Numbered from the stretch's first letter, positions 33,666 through 41,933 are shown. The stretch: DNA of 64,000 nucleotides from Hydrogenophaga sp. PBL-H3 (GCF_010104355.1 NZ_CP044973.1:62001-126000), one strand, 5' to 3'. Notes: generated by a model from the sequence alone, not told the origin. Numbers and translations are program-made.

Positions 33666-34280
33666 ATGAGCCACCCCTCCGATGTCGTCTTCAACAACAT
33701 GCGCGCAGTGATCGAGGCCCCCGGCTTCCCTCTGCTCGTTGCATACAAGAACGACTTCTACAAACACGACCGCCATGAGCTTCGTCGCACCTTCAGCGAG
33801 GAGATCACCTACCTGTGGATCGTGCGCGACTCTGGCACCCACCTGTACCCACTGCACATCGACAAACGCGTTTGCCAAGAAGCGGATGCCGCACTGAGCA
33901 TGGACGGCCCCCGCAAGCTGTACGTGGTCACACCGACCTCCGTACAGGAGATTGATCTGGCCAAGGCCAGAAGTCTGATGAGCACGTTCAACTACGAGGT
34001 CAAGAATGGCTTCGTGATGAAAAACAAGTCGACCAACCTTGCCAGCGTCTGGCCCACCACTGAGTGGGTGAAGGGTCAACTCAAGGGCCGAGTGATCTAC
34101 TTCTCGGACAGCCCCAAGGACCACCTCACCCACCTTGATCGCATCGCACTTCGGCGCATCGCTGTCCACGAAGTGATCCATCTGACAGGCAGCATCTTCA
34201 CCCCGGTCATTGCGGTGACCTTCAACGGTGAAGACCTGATGCACGAAGAAGAACTCCAGGACGACGAGTGCATCGCATGA
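33666..34280 (+). CDS. Hypothetical protein
   Basis: A 204-residue soluble protein (begins MSHPSDVVFNNMRAVIEAPG). It contains TEWVKGQLKGRVIYFSDSP and an acidic C-terminus (MHEEELQDDECIA). No signal, membrane segment or known domain is seen. It starts right after the T-run of leader copy 8, and its stop overlaps the next start (ATGA), so the two proteins are co-produced. Confidence 0.6.
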   Translation: MSHPSDVVFNNMRAVIEAPGFPLLVAYKNDFYKHDRHELRRTFSEEITYLWIVRDSGTHLYPLHIDKRVCQEADAALSMDGPRKLYVVTPTSVQEIDLAKARSLMSTFNYEVKNGFVMKNKSTNLASVWPTTEWVKGQLKGRVIYFSDSPKDHLTHLDRIALRRIAVHEVIHLTGSIFTPVIAVTFNGEDLMHEEELQDDECIA

Positions 34281-34552
34281 TGACCTCCTGGAATGCTCCC
34301 CCGCGCACCCTGGTGGTGAAACCCGGCATGATCGACGCCTGGGGCATGACTCTGCTTGCAGAAGACTGCGCCAACGTCCTGCAGGTTGAGACCCCCGAGG
34401 GCTACCTGATCAAGGTCGTGCCGATAGAACAAGACCTGGGCGGGCAGCCGACCGATCTGCGCGACTTCCTCCAAGAGGCAAGACGCACCCATCGCGATTG
34501 GCTTCTTGTACAGACCACGCCGACGCCTGTGATCCCGACACTCATGCAGTGA
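34277..34552 (+). CDS. Small hypothetical protein
   Basis: A 91-residue protein starting at an ATG that overlaps the stop of the previous gene; a second ATG follows at 34280 and an in-frame GTG lies at 34268. It is soluble and has a compact alternating pattern (VLQVETPEGYLIKVVPIEQD). No family is recognised. It is co-translated with the 204-residue protein and probably partners it. Confidence 0.5.
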   Translation: MMTSWNAPPRTLVVKPGMIDAWGMTLLAEDCANVLQVETPEGYLIKVVPIEQDLGGQPTDLRDFLQEARRTHRDWLLVQTTPTPVIPTLMQ

Positions 34553-34661
34553 CGAATCGCAGCGAAGGACTGCAACCAGTGCTTCCACTTGGCCCTTCGG
34601 CCAGGTGGATTCCTTGAGCTTCTCCACCGAAGGGGCTGAAGGAATCCGGCACGCCGCATTC

Positions 34662-34727
34662 GCTGTCCCCGTGACAGCCTTCATCAGAACCCACCGGGAA
34701 CACCACCCGCTGGGGCAGGTGTTCCCG
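34662..34727 (+). promoter_or_regulatory. Hairpin leader element, copy 9
   Basis: GCTGTC pairs with GACAGC (34662-34678), then AGAACCC, then a ten-base stem CGGGAACACC / GGTGTTCCCG (34695-34727). The first hairpin matches GCTGT...ACAGC at 15885. It precedes the gene at 34742. Confidence 0.55.
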
Positions 34728-34741
34728 CTTCAGGAAACACC

Positions 34742-35095
34742 ATGGAAAACTCAATCACCCAGATCGCAGACGACCGATTTGATCAAGAGATCATCGCCGG
34801 CGACCCTAGTCGATACGACGCCATCGAGATTCATCCTGTCCGCGACTTTCTGTCGGGACAAGTGGATCAAGGAACGTGCGTTGAAGTCGACTATGTTTCA
34901 CCCAACTTCATCTCCACCTACCTGCACTGCAAGCAAGGTGGCGTGGAGTGCATTGGCGATCACCCCTCCTATGCGTTGGCCAAGGCCTACGCTCAGGAGA
35001 TGTCCGCCAAGTACGACTGGCCGATCAACGATTTTGTGCCCAAGCAGTTTCACGCTGCTTTGCCCACGCATGAGCTCGACACGGCTGGCGCCTGA
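34742..35095 (+). CDS. Hypothetical protein
   Basis: A 117-residue soluble acidic protein (begins MENSITQIADDRFDQEIIAG). It includes DHPSYALAKAYAQEMSAKYD, a helix that may be conserved. No family is recognised. The last 26 bases are shared with the start of a small helix-turn-helix gene in another frame, so the two are probably co-translated. Confidence 0.55.
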   Translation: MENSITQIADDRFDQEIIAGDPSRYDAIEIHPVRDFLSGQVDQGTCVEVDYVSPNFISTYLHCKQGGVECIGDHPSYALAKAYAQEMSAKYDWPINDFVPKQFHAALPTHELDTAGA

Positions 35096-35270
35096 GACGG
35101 TTCGCCAGCTCATGCGGCAGAACAACAAGACGATTCGGGGGCTTGCCCAGCAGATGAACATCCCAATGACCCGAGTTCGCCACGTGCGTGAACACGGTGT
35201 TTCGGGGTCGGCCTTCTGCCAGGACTGGCTCGAAGCCCTTGGCGCTCCGGCACCGGCGGTCTCAACCTGA
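35070..35270 (+). CDS. Small helix-turn-helix protein
   Basis: A 66-residue protein in a frame overlapping the end of the preceding gene. The segment NKTIRGLAQQMNIPMTRVRH is the pattern of an XRE-type helix-turn-helix (first helix, Ala/Gly turn, recognition helix). No dimerisation tail follows. It may regulate genes of this block. The overlap and ATG position fit translational coupling. The assignment rests on the single motif. Confidence 0.5.
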   Translation: MSSTRLAPETVRQLMRQNNKTIRGLAQQMNIPMTRVRHVREHGVSGSAFCQDWLEALGAPAPAVST

Positions 35271-35295
35271 CTCGTTCACGAAGTAACTTTCAAAG

Positions 35296-35375
35296 GGTGC
35301 CACCTGGCGCCAAAACATCATCAACCCTCCGGGCCCCAAACCCGGAAGGGGAGGGGCCTGGTTTCTCTTCGAAGA
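35296..35375 (+). promoter_or_regulatory. Hairpin leader element, copy 10
   Basis: GGTGCC pairs with GGCGCC (35296-35311), CAACC lies at 35322, TCCGGG pairs with CCCGGA (35328-35346), then an AGGGGAGGGG run with a weak partner TTTCTCTT. It precedes the gene at 35381. Confidence 0.55.
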
Positions 35376-35380
35376 AAACC

Positions 35381-36235
35381 ATGACACTCAAAATTCAAGC
35401 TGACACGTTCGCTCGCGACAATGCTCCCGCCTTCTTGGGCAAGAACATCCGCAAGTACAAGTGGTCCAGCTTCACAGGCGAAGTCGCTCACAACAGCCTC
35501 GGCGGCGTGTCCTTCGGGGCCGATGCGCAAGGCAAGGTGGTCGAGCAAAAAGAAGGCTGGACGCTGGTCAAGCTGACTGCTTCGACCTTCAAAGTTCTGC
35601 GCACGGAGTTGCTCAGCCAGGAGGTGGCGATCGGTGACACCATCGACATGAAGTTCTACAAGCTGCGTCGTTTCGATGGCTCACCAGCTGACGGCTCCGA
35701 CGACCCAGCGGTCGACGGCTGCCGTTCCTTCATGCTGACCGGGGCGAAGACCAAGTTTCCTGTGGCCGGTGAAGACCGCTACCTGGAGCACAGCTTCCCC
35801 CGCGGCAGCGAATTCCCGGTCGTGTCCAATCCCTATTTGCTCGACATGTTGCGGCAGATGGAGGAGACGGCAGTCAACAACGGCATGCGCCGCACGGTCA
35901 ACGTGTTGGTGGATGCAGGCGCCAAAAACCTCGCGTTCATTGATCCACCCGAAGAAGACTCCTGCCGCGTCGCGCCGGGGATCTCGATGGACATCAGCAG
36001 CACGAAGTTCAAGGGCCAACTGATTGTGAAGTACGACCGCGGAGCAGACACCTACGTGGTGGAACTCACCGACTACCAGTTCGGGGAAACGCAGACCATC
36101 ACCGATGTTCACTTCCCGGAATTGGGCCCTGTGCTGATTGATGCGATCGATGACGGCCGCTGGCTCAAGCCGACAATCACCATCACCAAGGCAGCGGCCA
36201 AACCGAAAATGGCTGCATCGCCGGCGCTCGTCTGA
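35381..36235 (+). CDS. Hypothetical protein
   Basis: A 284-residue soluble protein (begins MTLKIQADTFARDNAPAFLG), with an alternating beta-rich pattern through the middle (GWTLVKLTASTFKVLRTELL). No signal or membrane segment is seen. No family is recognised with confidence. It is the last + strand gene of the accessory block and ends at a perfect palindromic terminator shared with the convergent gene at 36375. Confidence 0.6.
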   Translation: MTLKIQADTFARDNAPAFLGKNIRKYKWSSFTGEVAHNSLGGVSFGADAQGKVVEQKEGWTLVKLTASTFKVLRTELLSQEVAIGDTIDMKFYKLRRFDGSPADGSDDPAVDGCRSFMLTGAKTKFPVAGEDRYLEHSFPRGSEFPVVSNPYLLDMLRQMEETAVNNGMRRTVNVLVDAGAKNLAFIDPPEEDSCRVAPGISMDISSTKFKGQLIVKYDRGADTYVVELTDYQFGETQTITDVHFPELGPVLIDAIDDGRWLKPTITITKAAAKPKMAASPALV

Positions 36236-36292
36236 GCGTCAACGCCGCACTCACTCCGACCCTTGCGGTTGAGTGGGGTGTAGGCACAAAGT

Positions 36293-36328
36293 AAAAAGGC
36301 CCTGGACTCATGAGTCCAGGGCCTTTTT
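36293..36328. terminator. Bidirectional terminator, perfect 36-base palindrome
   Basis: AAAAAGGCCCTGGACTCA is followed immediately by its exact complement. T-runs on both strands let it stop the + strand gene at 35381-36235 and the convergent - strand gene at 36375. Confidence 0.95.
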
Positions 36329-36374
36329 CGTTGTGGGTACTGCATACGCCGCCCACTGGATGTCCGCGACCCGG

Positions 36375-36746
36375 CTACATGGCCAACGCCGCCGCATCGA
36401 CGGCCTGACCCGCGCTCAAGGCCATCACCATGCGCATGACAACGCGTAGATAGTTCGCACGGTCGACCAAGCTGGTAGGCCGCAGCCAGTGCCGCAGGCC
36501 CAGTTTGTCGATCATCTCGTCCAGTTGTGGATCGAGGTGCAGCGCCGTCTTGAATTCGGGCACTACGAGATCCGGGCGCTCCTGGCGCAGCGCTGCCTTG
36601 AGTAGATCGCGCCCATAAACTGTTCCCAAGAGCCAATGCCGAGCTTCTGTGTCCGAGCCTTCGGCAGCCGCGGCGGCAGGACCGTCCGGCTCCGAGCGCT
36701 GCGGGTAGAACTGAAACGACATGTCGATATCCACGGCGTAGGGCAT
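36375..36746 (-). CDS. Hypothetical protein, paralogue 1
   Basis: A protein of about 123 residues; ATG at 36746, ATG at 36722 and TTG at 36758 are all possible starts. The core RHWLLGTVYGRDLLKAAL ... LDEMIDKLGLRHWLRP is shared with the protein at 36845 (RHWLLDSDEGRDLLKLKL ... LDHMIDLLGLRNWAKP). The two genes are thus diverged duplicates in tandem. Arg/Lys-rich helices suggest a soluble protein. The family is unknown. It is convergent with the gene at 35381. Confidence 0.55.
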   Translation of the reverse strand: MPYAVDIDMSFQFYPQRSEPDGPAAAAAEGSDTEARHWLLGTVYGRDLLKAALRQERPDLVVPEFKTALHLDPQLDEMIDKLGLRHWLRPTSLVDRANYLRVVMRMVMALSAGQAVDAAALAM

Positions 36747-36844
36747 ATGAAGCGGCAAAAGGTGGGTTGGTAATCAGTTTGGCCCTACACGTCTGCCCAC
36801 GGTCGTTAGGTGGCGGCGGGAACGTGCACTTCGGCAGCGATAGC

Positions 36845-37255
36845 TCAGCCCCGGGAAATGCCACGGAACGAAGGAGCGGAGTAGCCCAGCGAAAGCTCAG
36901 TGTGAAACTTCACGAGCGTGAAGAAAGCACCGATCTTGGCAATGAAGCCCACTGGCTTTGCCCAGTTACGCAGGCCCAGCAGGTCGATCATGTGGTCCAG
37001 ATCTGCATCCAAATGTTCGTCATTGCCGAACACCGACGTCTTCGTGCCCGGCACTTCACGCTTGAGCTTCAGCTTGAGCAAGTCGCGTCCTTCGTCAGAG
37101 TCAAGAAGCCAATGGCGGCTGCTGGAGGCTTTGACGACGGCGGCCTTGGGGCGGACGGTGGCAGTAGATTTGAACATCTTGGTGGGCACGTAGGAGGCTT
37201 CGTAGTGGGTGCGAAAGCTGCTTGCGGAGAGAGTGGCGTTGGTTGGGTTGTTCAT
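36845..37255 (-). CDS. Hypothetical protein, paralogue 2
   Basis: A 136-residue protein; the ATG at 37255 is preferred because the frame further upstream runs through the terminator of the partition operon. It has a basic N-terminal part, then the core shared with the gene at 36375 (HWLL-x5-GRDLLK and MIDLLGLRNW). Tandem duplication followed by divergence is the simplest explanation. It lies directly after the partition operon terminator and is read separately. Function unknown. Confidence 0.55.
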   Translation of the reverse strand: MNNPTNATLSASSFRTHYEASYVPTKMFKSTATVRPKAAVVKASSSRHWLLDSDEGRDLLKLKLKREVPGTKTSVFGNDEHLDADLDHMIDLLGLRNWAKPVGFIAKIGAFFTLVKFHTELSLGYSAPSFRGISRG

Positions 37256-37336
37256 CTTGTTCACCGTACTATTTGGTTGGGATGAACATAGATTCTCATA
37301 GAAGAGGTCTGTGTCAAGGGCCTGTTTCGCCTTGGC

Positions 37337-37364
37337 CAAAAAAAAGACCGGGAGAACCCGGCCT
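37337..37364 (-). terminator. Intrinsic terminator of the partition operon
   Basis: Read on the - strand, CCGGGTT..CCCGG forms a short GC stem followed by eight T. It lies just after the small gene that follows parM. Confidence 0.85.
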
Positions 37365-37402
37365 CTTGTTCGCATGGCTGCGAACGGGGTTGAGCGAAGC
37401 AG

Positions 37403-37753
37403 TCAGGAATGCGGCTCCAGGAAGCTGGTGAGATCCTCGCCGTACAACCTGGTCACGTTCTCGTTGTCACTCGACCTCAACTGCGTTGCCGCTTGTGTGC
37501 TCAATCCTTCGTTGGCTGTTGACTGGTGAGAGACCATGCCCGCCCTCGGTAAGGCAGCCGCCTGGTGCTGCACAACACCCGACCGGATGTCAAAGCCAAC
37601 CCGAAGCAGATACAGCGCTTCGCGGAATCGCGCTCTCGCGGGCAGAGAGTTGAGATAGTCGAATACATCGCCCATCGAAGGCTGGACAGTCATCTTGATC
37701 AAGATTCCGCCTGCCTCTATCTCCAGATCCTTGTCTTTGGGCTGCATTGCCAT
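37403..37753 (-). CDS. Probable ParR/StbB-type partner of ParM
   Basis: A 116-residue protein read after parM with a 23-base gap. The ATG at 37753 has TTGGAG six bases upstream. The N-terminal region (KDKDLEIEAGGILIKMTVQP) and a helical middle (FDYLNSLPARARFREALYLL) are followed by a polar tail. In ParM/StbA systems the second gene encodes a small DNA-binding adaptor that links the centromere to the filament. I see no clear ribbon-helix-helix, so the role rests on position and size. Confidence 0.55.
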   Translation of the reverse strand: MAMQPKDKDLEIEAGGILIKMTVQPSMGDVFDYLNSLPARARFREALYLLRVGFDIRSGVVQHQAAALPRAGMVSHQSTANEGLSTQAATQLRSSDNENVTRLYGEDLTSFLEPHS

Positions 37754-37776
37754 CTTCGACTCCAATCAGTTGTTGA

Positions 37777-38853
37777 TCAACGCTTGCCGGGGTGGGCGAT
37801 TTCGGCGGCGATCTGAAACCCACGAACGTTGGAGAAAACGGAGTCTGGATCCAACTCCATGATCTTGGCGAGCTTCGGATGGTGCTTGGCAATGAAGAGT
37901 TGAAAGACCTTTGCTCCGCCACCCGTCATCAGAACGGTTGACACCGCGGCCGTGCTTTCAATTGTTGAGAGCATCGCGTCGACCGACTCCCGGAGCACGG
38001 CGTCGATCGAACTCTGGAACTGGCTCATCTGGTATTCGTCGCCGGCGAGCTTGAACGACTCCGAACGATGGCGAATCGCCTCGTCAATGATCTCGATGAC
38101 TTCAAACTGGTTCTTGTAATCCGGGTCAATTTGATCCGCAACGGCATAGGCGCAGGCCAGCATCGACTTGGGATACGCGCCGGAGCGAGCCCAGTTGGGC
38201 ACACGACCTTGCGAGACAAACCAATCCAGTGTGCCGCCACCGGCATCCACGACGAGCGTCCAACCTTTGCGCGCGCCGGACTGCGGATTTTGAGCGCCGA
38301 AGTTCAACAGCGCTCCTTGCGGTTGGACCATCACCGTGACGTGATTGACTGTCACCCGCTTGAACGGACCACCTCCTGATGCCTGGCCGATCAAATGCTC
38401 TCCCAAGGCACGCTCCTTCAACGCGTCGCGGTACTCGCTGAAGTTGTTGAGCGGCAAACCCAGGACCAAGTGGTCGATCACCAGTTCATGTTCAGCGGCC
38501 GCGTCCTCTGCCATGTAGTTCAGCGCACCTCGCATCAAGGCAAGGTACTTGTCGCTGGCGCTGTAGTTGGGCAGCACACTGCGTGGCTCCTTACCCGTGC
38601 TCTGGAAAACCGAATCCTTCCCCACAAAGTAGGTCACGCCAGCCACCTCGACCATGCATCCATCTGCCCGAAGAGTGGTGGAGTCCGACATCCGCCGATT
38701 CGTGGCCACGCGCGGCGCGAGGGAAGGGAAGAGATGCGTTGAGATCTGGTTCATTCCCTCGTAGGCCTTGCGACCGTTGGTGTACTTGACGTTGAAGTAG
38801 CCGACGTCAATTGCGCGTGCGTCCACTTTCACCACTTTCATATCTCGCTGCAT
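37777..38853 (-). CDS. parM: ParM/StbA-type plasmid partition actin
   Basis: A 358-residue actin-like ATPase. The ATG at 38853 has GGAGAG just upstream; the open frame further 5' is non-coding. Actin-fold motifs are visible: phosphate 1 near AIDVGYFNVKYT, phosphate 2 VVDAGGGTLDWFV and the adenosine motif STVLMTGGGAKVF. Such proteins form filaments that push plasmid copies apart. The gene is followed by a small partner gene and preceded by repeats that fit a parC centromere, a complete type II partition operon. Confidence 0.85.
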   Translation of the reverse strand: MQRDMKVVKVDARAIDVGYFNVKYTNGRKAYEGMNQISTHLFPSLAPRVATNRRMSDSTTLRADGCMVEVAGVTYFVGKDSVFQSTGKEPRSVLPNYSASDKYLALMRGALNYMAEDAAAEHELVIDHLVLGLPLNNFSEYRDALKERALGEHLIGQASGGGPFKRVTVNHVTVMVQPQGALLNFGAQNPQSGARKGWTLVVDAGGGTLDWFVSQGRVPNWARSGAYPKSMLACAYAVADQIDPDYKNQFEVIEIIDEAIRHRSESFKLAGDEYQMSQFQSSIDAVLRESVDAMLSTIESTAAVSTVLMTGGGAKVFQLFIAKHHPKLAKIMELDPDSVFSNVRGFQIAAEIAHPGKR

Positions 38854-38923
38854 AGGAACTCTCCATGTTTTTTCCTGCACGACCTTGTGCTGCAGTGGAT
38901 TCTGTTGGCGGCCTCCACAGGTG

Positions 38924-39072
38924 GCAAACCGTTCCGGCCAGTTTGGAAGAGAAGAGTCTGGAAACATGCTCAAAACCGTCTCAAAACCGTCCCAAGAGCC
39001 CGGTGATAGCTTTTCCTCTGCGAAATCGTGTTTGGATAAGTCTGCAAACCGTCTCAAGACCTGCCCAAGACC
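38924..39072 (-). repeat. Iteron cluster upstream of parM, probable parC centromere
   Basis: Two perfect tandem copies of CTCAAAACCGT (38969-38979 and 38980-38990), GCAAACCGT at about 38924 and 39044, and CTCAAGACC / CCCAAGACC at 39053-39072. The repeats lie 70-220 bases before the parM start, where ParR-type proteins bind in such operons. Confidence 0.65.
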
Positions 39073-39299
39073 ACCTCTGGAAATCGGCAGCGCCGAGGCC
39101 TCCGCTTCCTTGATCAACCTGGATACCCCTGGAATGGGCCTGCGACGCCCACCAGCGCATCTAGATCACCCACAAGAAGGGGGCACAGTCGTTTCCATAC
39201 CCTCTTTCCGGCTGCAGTCCGCCCCCGATCGACTCAGTTGTCAACAGGCATTGGCACCGTCTTGCCCCATCCGGGATCCCACACAGAGTGATGATCAGG

Positions 39300-40360
39300 G
39301 CTTATGGAATGAGGCTTCCGGAAGAAGTCACCAGTAGTGAAACGGGCACAGAACAAATAATGGGTTCTGAACCGGCGACCGCTGAGAACGAGTTATTCAC
39401 AACAAACTGGCCGGATTGGGTTGCTGCCTGTGGTCGGGCCGCTTATCTTTCGCTCCGTGCATGTCCATGTGACATCTCAGAGGGGCTAGTTCCCTCCGCC
39501 TTCGGGATGGGTAACTCCATCCAACCTCCACCGTGAGGAACCCCTGCTGCAAGCCATGTGCATGTAGCAACACAACGAGCCTTAACTGGCCTCGTTGCCC
39601 GGTCCAGTGTGACCAGCAGCCGAGCCCTTGATGCGGAACGGAAGTGGTGAAGTCAGTTTTTTGACCTTGCCCACTAGCAACAACATCCACGGCCTGTACA
39701 GGCCTACCTGCAAGCGTCATCCCCTGCGATGGCGTTTGTGTGGCCGCGTTAGCGGAATCGTTATCTCACGTACCACGACATGATTTTGTGAGCCGGGCCC
39801 CTTGGGGTGCGGCAGCAAACGAGCGATACCGCCTGACTCTTTAGTCGGGAGCCAGTACGGCGTAATTGGGTATATGCGGGACATAGATTGTCACTGGCGC
39901 CTCCGACCAAGTCCGGGGGTGAAGTGAGAGAGATTGGGTAGCGAACAGCTACTTCCCGGGTGGTCGCCCTCTCGACCCTGTGCGCCTGTGTTGGCGTGCG
40001 GTTAACCCTTCTCAACGCGCATCACTGCGTTGAGTTGCCCTCGCAAGAGGGAATCCACGCAAGAAATCATTGCTGGGTAGGAGATGTTGCTAAAGACGAA
40101 ATCAGATTTGACTTGGGTGTGCCGTGCCTCTGGGCCTGAACAGGGGTGGATAGAGCAGGGACGTGTGAGAGAGGGGTTCGCGAGAGGTGGGGTGCATTGC
40201 GCTGTTGCACCAGGCGCGGGCGAAAAGTTGGTTTATTGAGGCGATGGGGCTTGATCTGTGCGAGCGGCTTGCAATTCGTTTGCAGGGTGCACAGGTGAAG
40301 CCCCACAGGTGGGTTTCGGGTGGGCAGGTGCTCAACCAGCCCTTGAAAAAGTTGCTTTAC
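39300..40360. other. Long non-coding, hairpin-rich region
   Basis: About 1.1 kb without a convincing gene on either strand; open frames here are short and lack ribosome sites or protein-like sequence. It contains a box GGCCGGATTGGGTTGC (39409-39424) like the long leaders, hairpins GAGGG/CCCTC and GGATGG/CCATCC (39480-39515), CTCAACGC/GCGTTGAG (40012-40035) and CCCTC-GCAA-GAGGG (40039-40052). A large structured RNA, an origin or an oriT-like region are all possible. Confidence 0.5.
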
Positions 40361-40370
40361 GTGATAAGGA

Positions 40371-41933
40371 ATGAAAGCCATGCGCGATGATGATTTCACT
40401 GGACAGCAGGATGGTTCGCCTGAGGGCGGGCCGGGCGAGGGCGAGAGCCTGAAAGCCCGTCTTGCTCGTGAGAGGGCAGAGGCGAAGAAAGTCAATGCCA
40501 GCATGAGTGCGCAGGCCAAGCGCGAAAAGCTGAGCGCACAACGCCGGCGTGCAGGTGCGGGCCTGAGCGAGGCGCTGCTCAAGGAGGTCGTGGCCCGGTA
40601 CCGCGGCGACATCAAACGCCAGGTGGCGAAGTTCATGGAGAAGACGCGCATGCCAGCCGCGACTGGCCGCGCACGGCAGGTCAGTGACAAAACGAGAAGT
40701 GACTTTGGCGACAACCTCATGCGCGCCGTCGCCCAGCTGAAGGAAATCGGGATGCCGATCCAGAACCTGAGCGACCTGAGCGGCAAGCACGCCGTCGCGC
40801 TCATCTCCTACTGGAAGGATGAAGACCAGGCGGCCGCAACCATCCAGACCAAGCTGAGCGCGCTGAGGAAGTTCTTCACGCTGGTGGGCAAGGAGGATGC
40901 ACTGCCCAAGGCCGTCAAGCTGTACGACATGCTCGCGCAGAAGGGCATCGACCACGGCGGCTTGCGCAGAACGCAGGTGGCCACCACCAGCAAGAGTTGG
41001 TCCATGAAGGGCGTCGACCCGCACCAAGTCGTCAAGGATGTGTATGCCGAGGATTCGCTCGTGGGCATCCAGCTCAAGTGTGAGGTTCTGTTCGGCATGC
41101 GCTTGAACGAAGTCCTGCACTGGCAACCCAATGCCACCGACGATCCCCGGCGCTTGCTCATCCTGGACGGAGCGAAAGGCGGGCGCGTGCGCTTTGTGGA
41201 TTACTCGAGCGACCCCGTGCGGGCGGCCCTGCAGCGCCAGCTGGTGGAGGAGGCCAAGATCGCGGCACAGATGCACCCGCGCGGCGTGTTGCTGCGCAAG
41301 CGCCAAACCGTGCAGCAGGCCAAAGACCGCTTCTACACCGTGATGAGGAAGGTGGGAGTGACCAAGGCTCAGCTGGGGGTTACCGGCCACGGCCTGCGTC
41401 ACGAGTTTGCAGCCAACCTGTACGAGGAGATCTCCGGCCTGCGTCCACCGGTGGAAGGTGTCCACACCCAACAGGAGTATGAAGACCGCCTGGGCGCGGT
41501 GGAGCAAGCCGAATTGGCAGTGTCACGGGCGCTGGGCCATGCACGTCCGTCCATCTCCAGTGCCTACAACGGCTCGCGCTTCCAGATCGCAGGCGGCAAG
41601 ATGACCCGTGAGTCCCGCATGCTGCTCAACAACCTGGTCGACGTGTTGGAGCAATCCAACGTGGCCAATGTGTTCCGTGAGTTCGCAGCCGACATCGCCT
41701 GGCTCACCGGCAGCGCCGCACTGGGGCAGGGTCTGAGCAGCGGCCAGTACATCGAGATCACCGTGCGCATGAAGGATGAGGGCGACGGCCTGCAGGGGAT
41801 GGCCGCTCGGACCGAAGCGCTGGAAGCCAAACTCAACAAGTTGGTTCAGCGCCAGATCGTGCTCAAGAGCTGGCTCAAGAGTTCCGATCCGGATCCTGCG
41901 CTCGACGGCTTCATCCGGGTGTTCGGGTGGTGA
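40371..41933 (+). CDS. Tyrosine recombinase/integrase, apparently active
   Basis: A 520-residue recombinase. The ATG at 40380 has AAGGA at better spacing than the ATG at 40371. A basic N-terminal region and a SAM-like arm domain (about residues 100-190) precede the catalytic domain, in which all key residues can be placed: Arg244 (GMRLNEVL), His340 and Arg343 (HGLRHEF), His390 (LGHARPS) and Tyr399 (SSAYNGS). A C-terminal extension of about 110 residues follows the Tyr, unusual for a simple XerC/D. It may resolve plasmid dimers or integrate the element; the neighbouring non-coding region could hold its site. Confidence 0.8.
   Translation: MKAMRDDDFTGQQDGSPEGGPGEGESLKARLARERAEAKKVNASMSAQAKREKLSAQRRRAGAGLSEALLKEVVARYRGDIKRQVAKFMEKTRMPAATGRARQVSDKTRSDFGDNLMRAVAQLKEIGMPIQNLSDLSGKHAVALISYWKDEDQAAATIQTKLSALRKFFTLVGKEDALPKAVKLYDMLAQKGIDHGGLRRTQVATTSKSWSMKGVDPHQVVKDVYAEDSLVGIQLKCEVLFGMRLNEVLHWQPNATDDPRRLLILDGAKGGRVRFVDYSSDPVRAALQRQLVEEAKIAAQMHPRGVLLRKRQTVQQAKDRFYTVMRKVGVTKAQLGVTGHGLRHEFAANLYEEISGLRPPVEGVHTQQEYEDRLGAVEQAELAVSRALGHARPSISSAYNGSRFQIAGGKMTRESRMLLNNLVDVLEQSNVANVFREFAADIAWLTGSAALGQGLSSGQYIEITVRMKDEGDGLQGMAARTEALEAKLNKLVQRQIVLKSWLKSSDPDPALDGFIRVFGW

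Noticed and set aside
39288-39536. An 82-codon frame in the large non-coding region
   Set aside because: It has no ribosome site, its sequence is not protein-like, and it covers the repeated 16-base box and two hairpins.
40078-40240. A 51-codon frame starting at the ATG at 40088
   Set aside because: The GGAG directly touches the ATG, so spacing is wrong for translation, and the sequence shows no protein-like pattern.
40332-41507. A 391-codon - strand open frame
   Set aside because: It mirrors the intact tyrosine recombinase on the + strand, whose catalytic residues are all present; the reverse frame has no recognisable domain.
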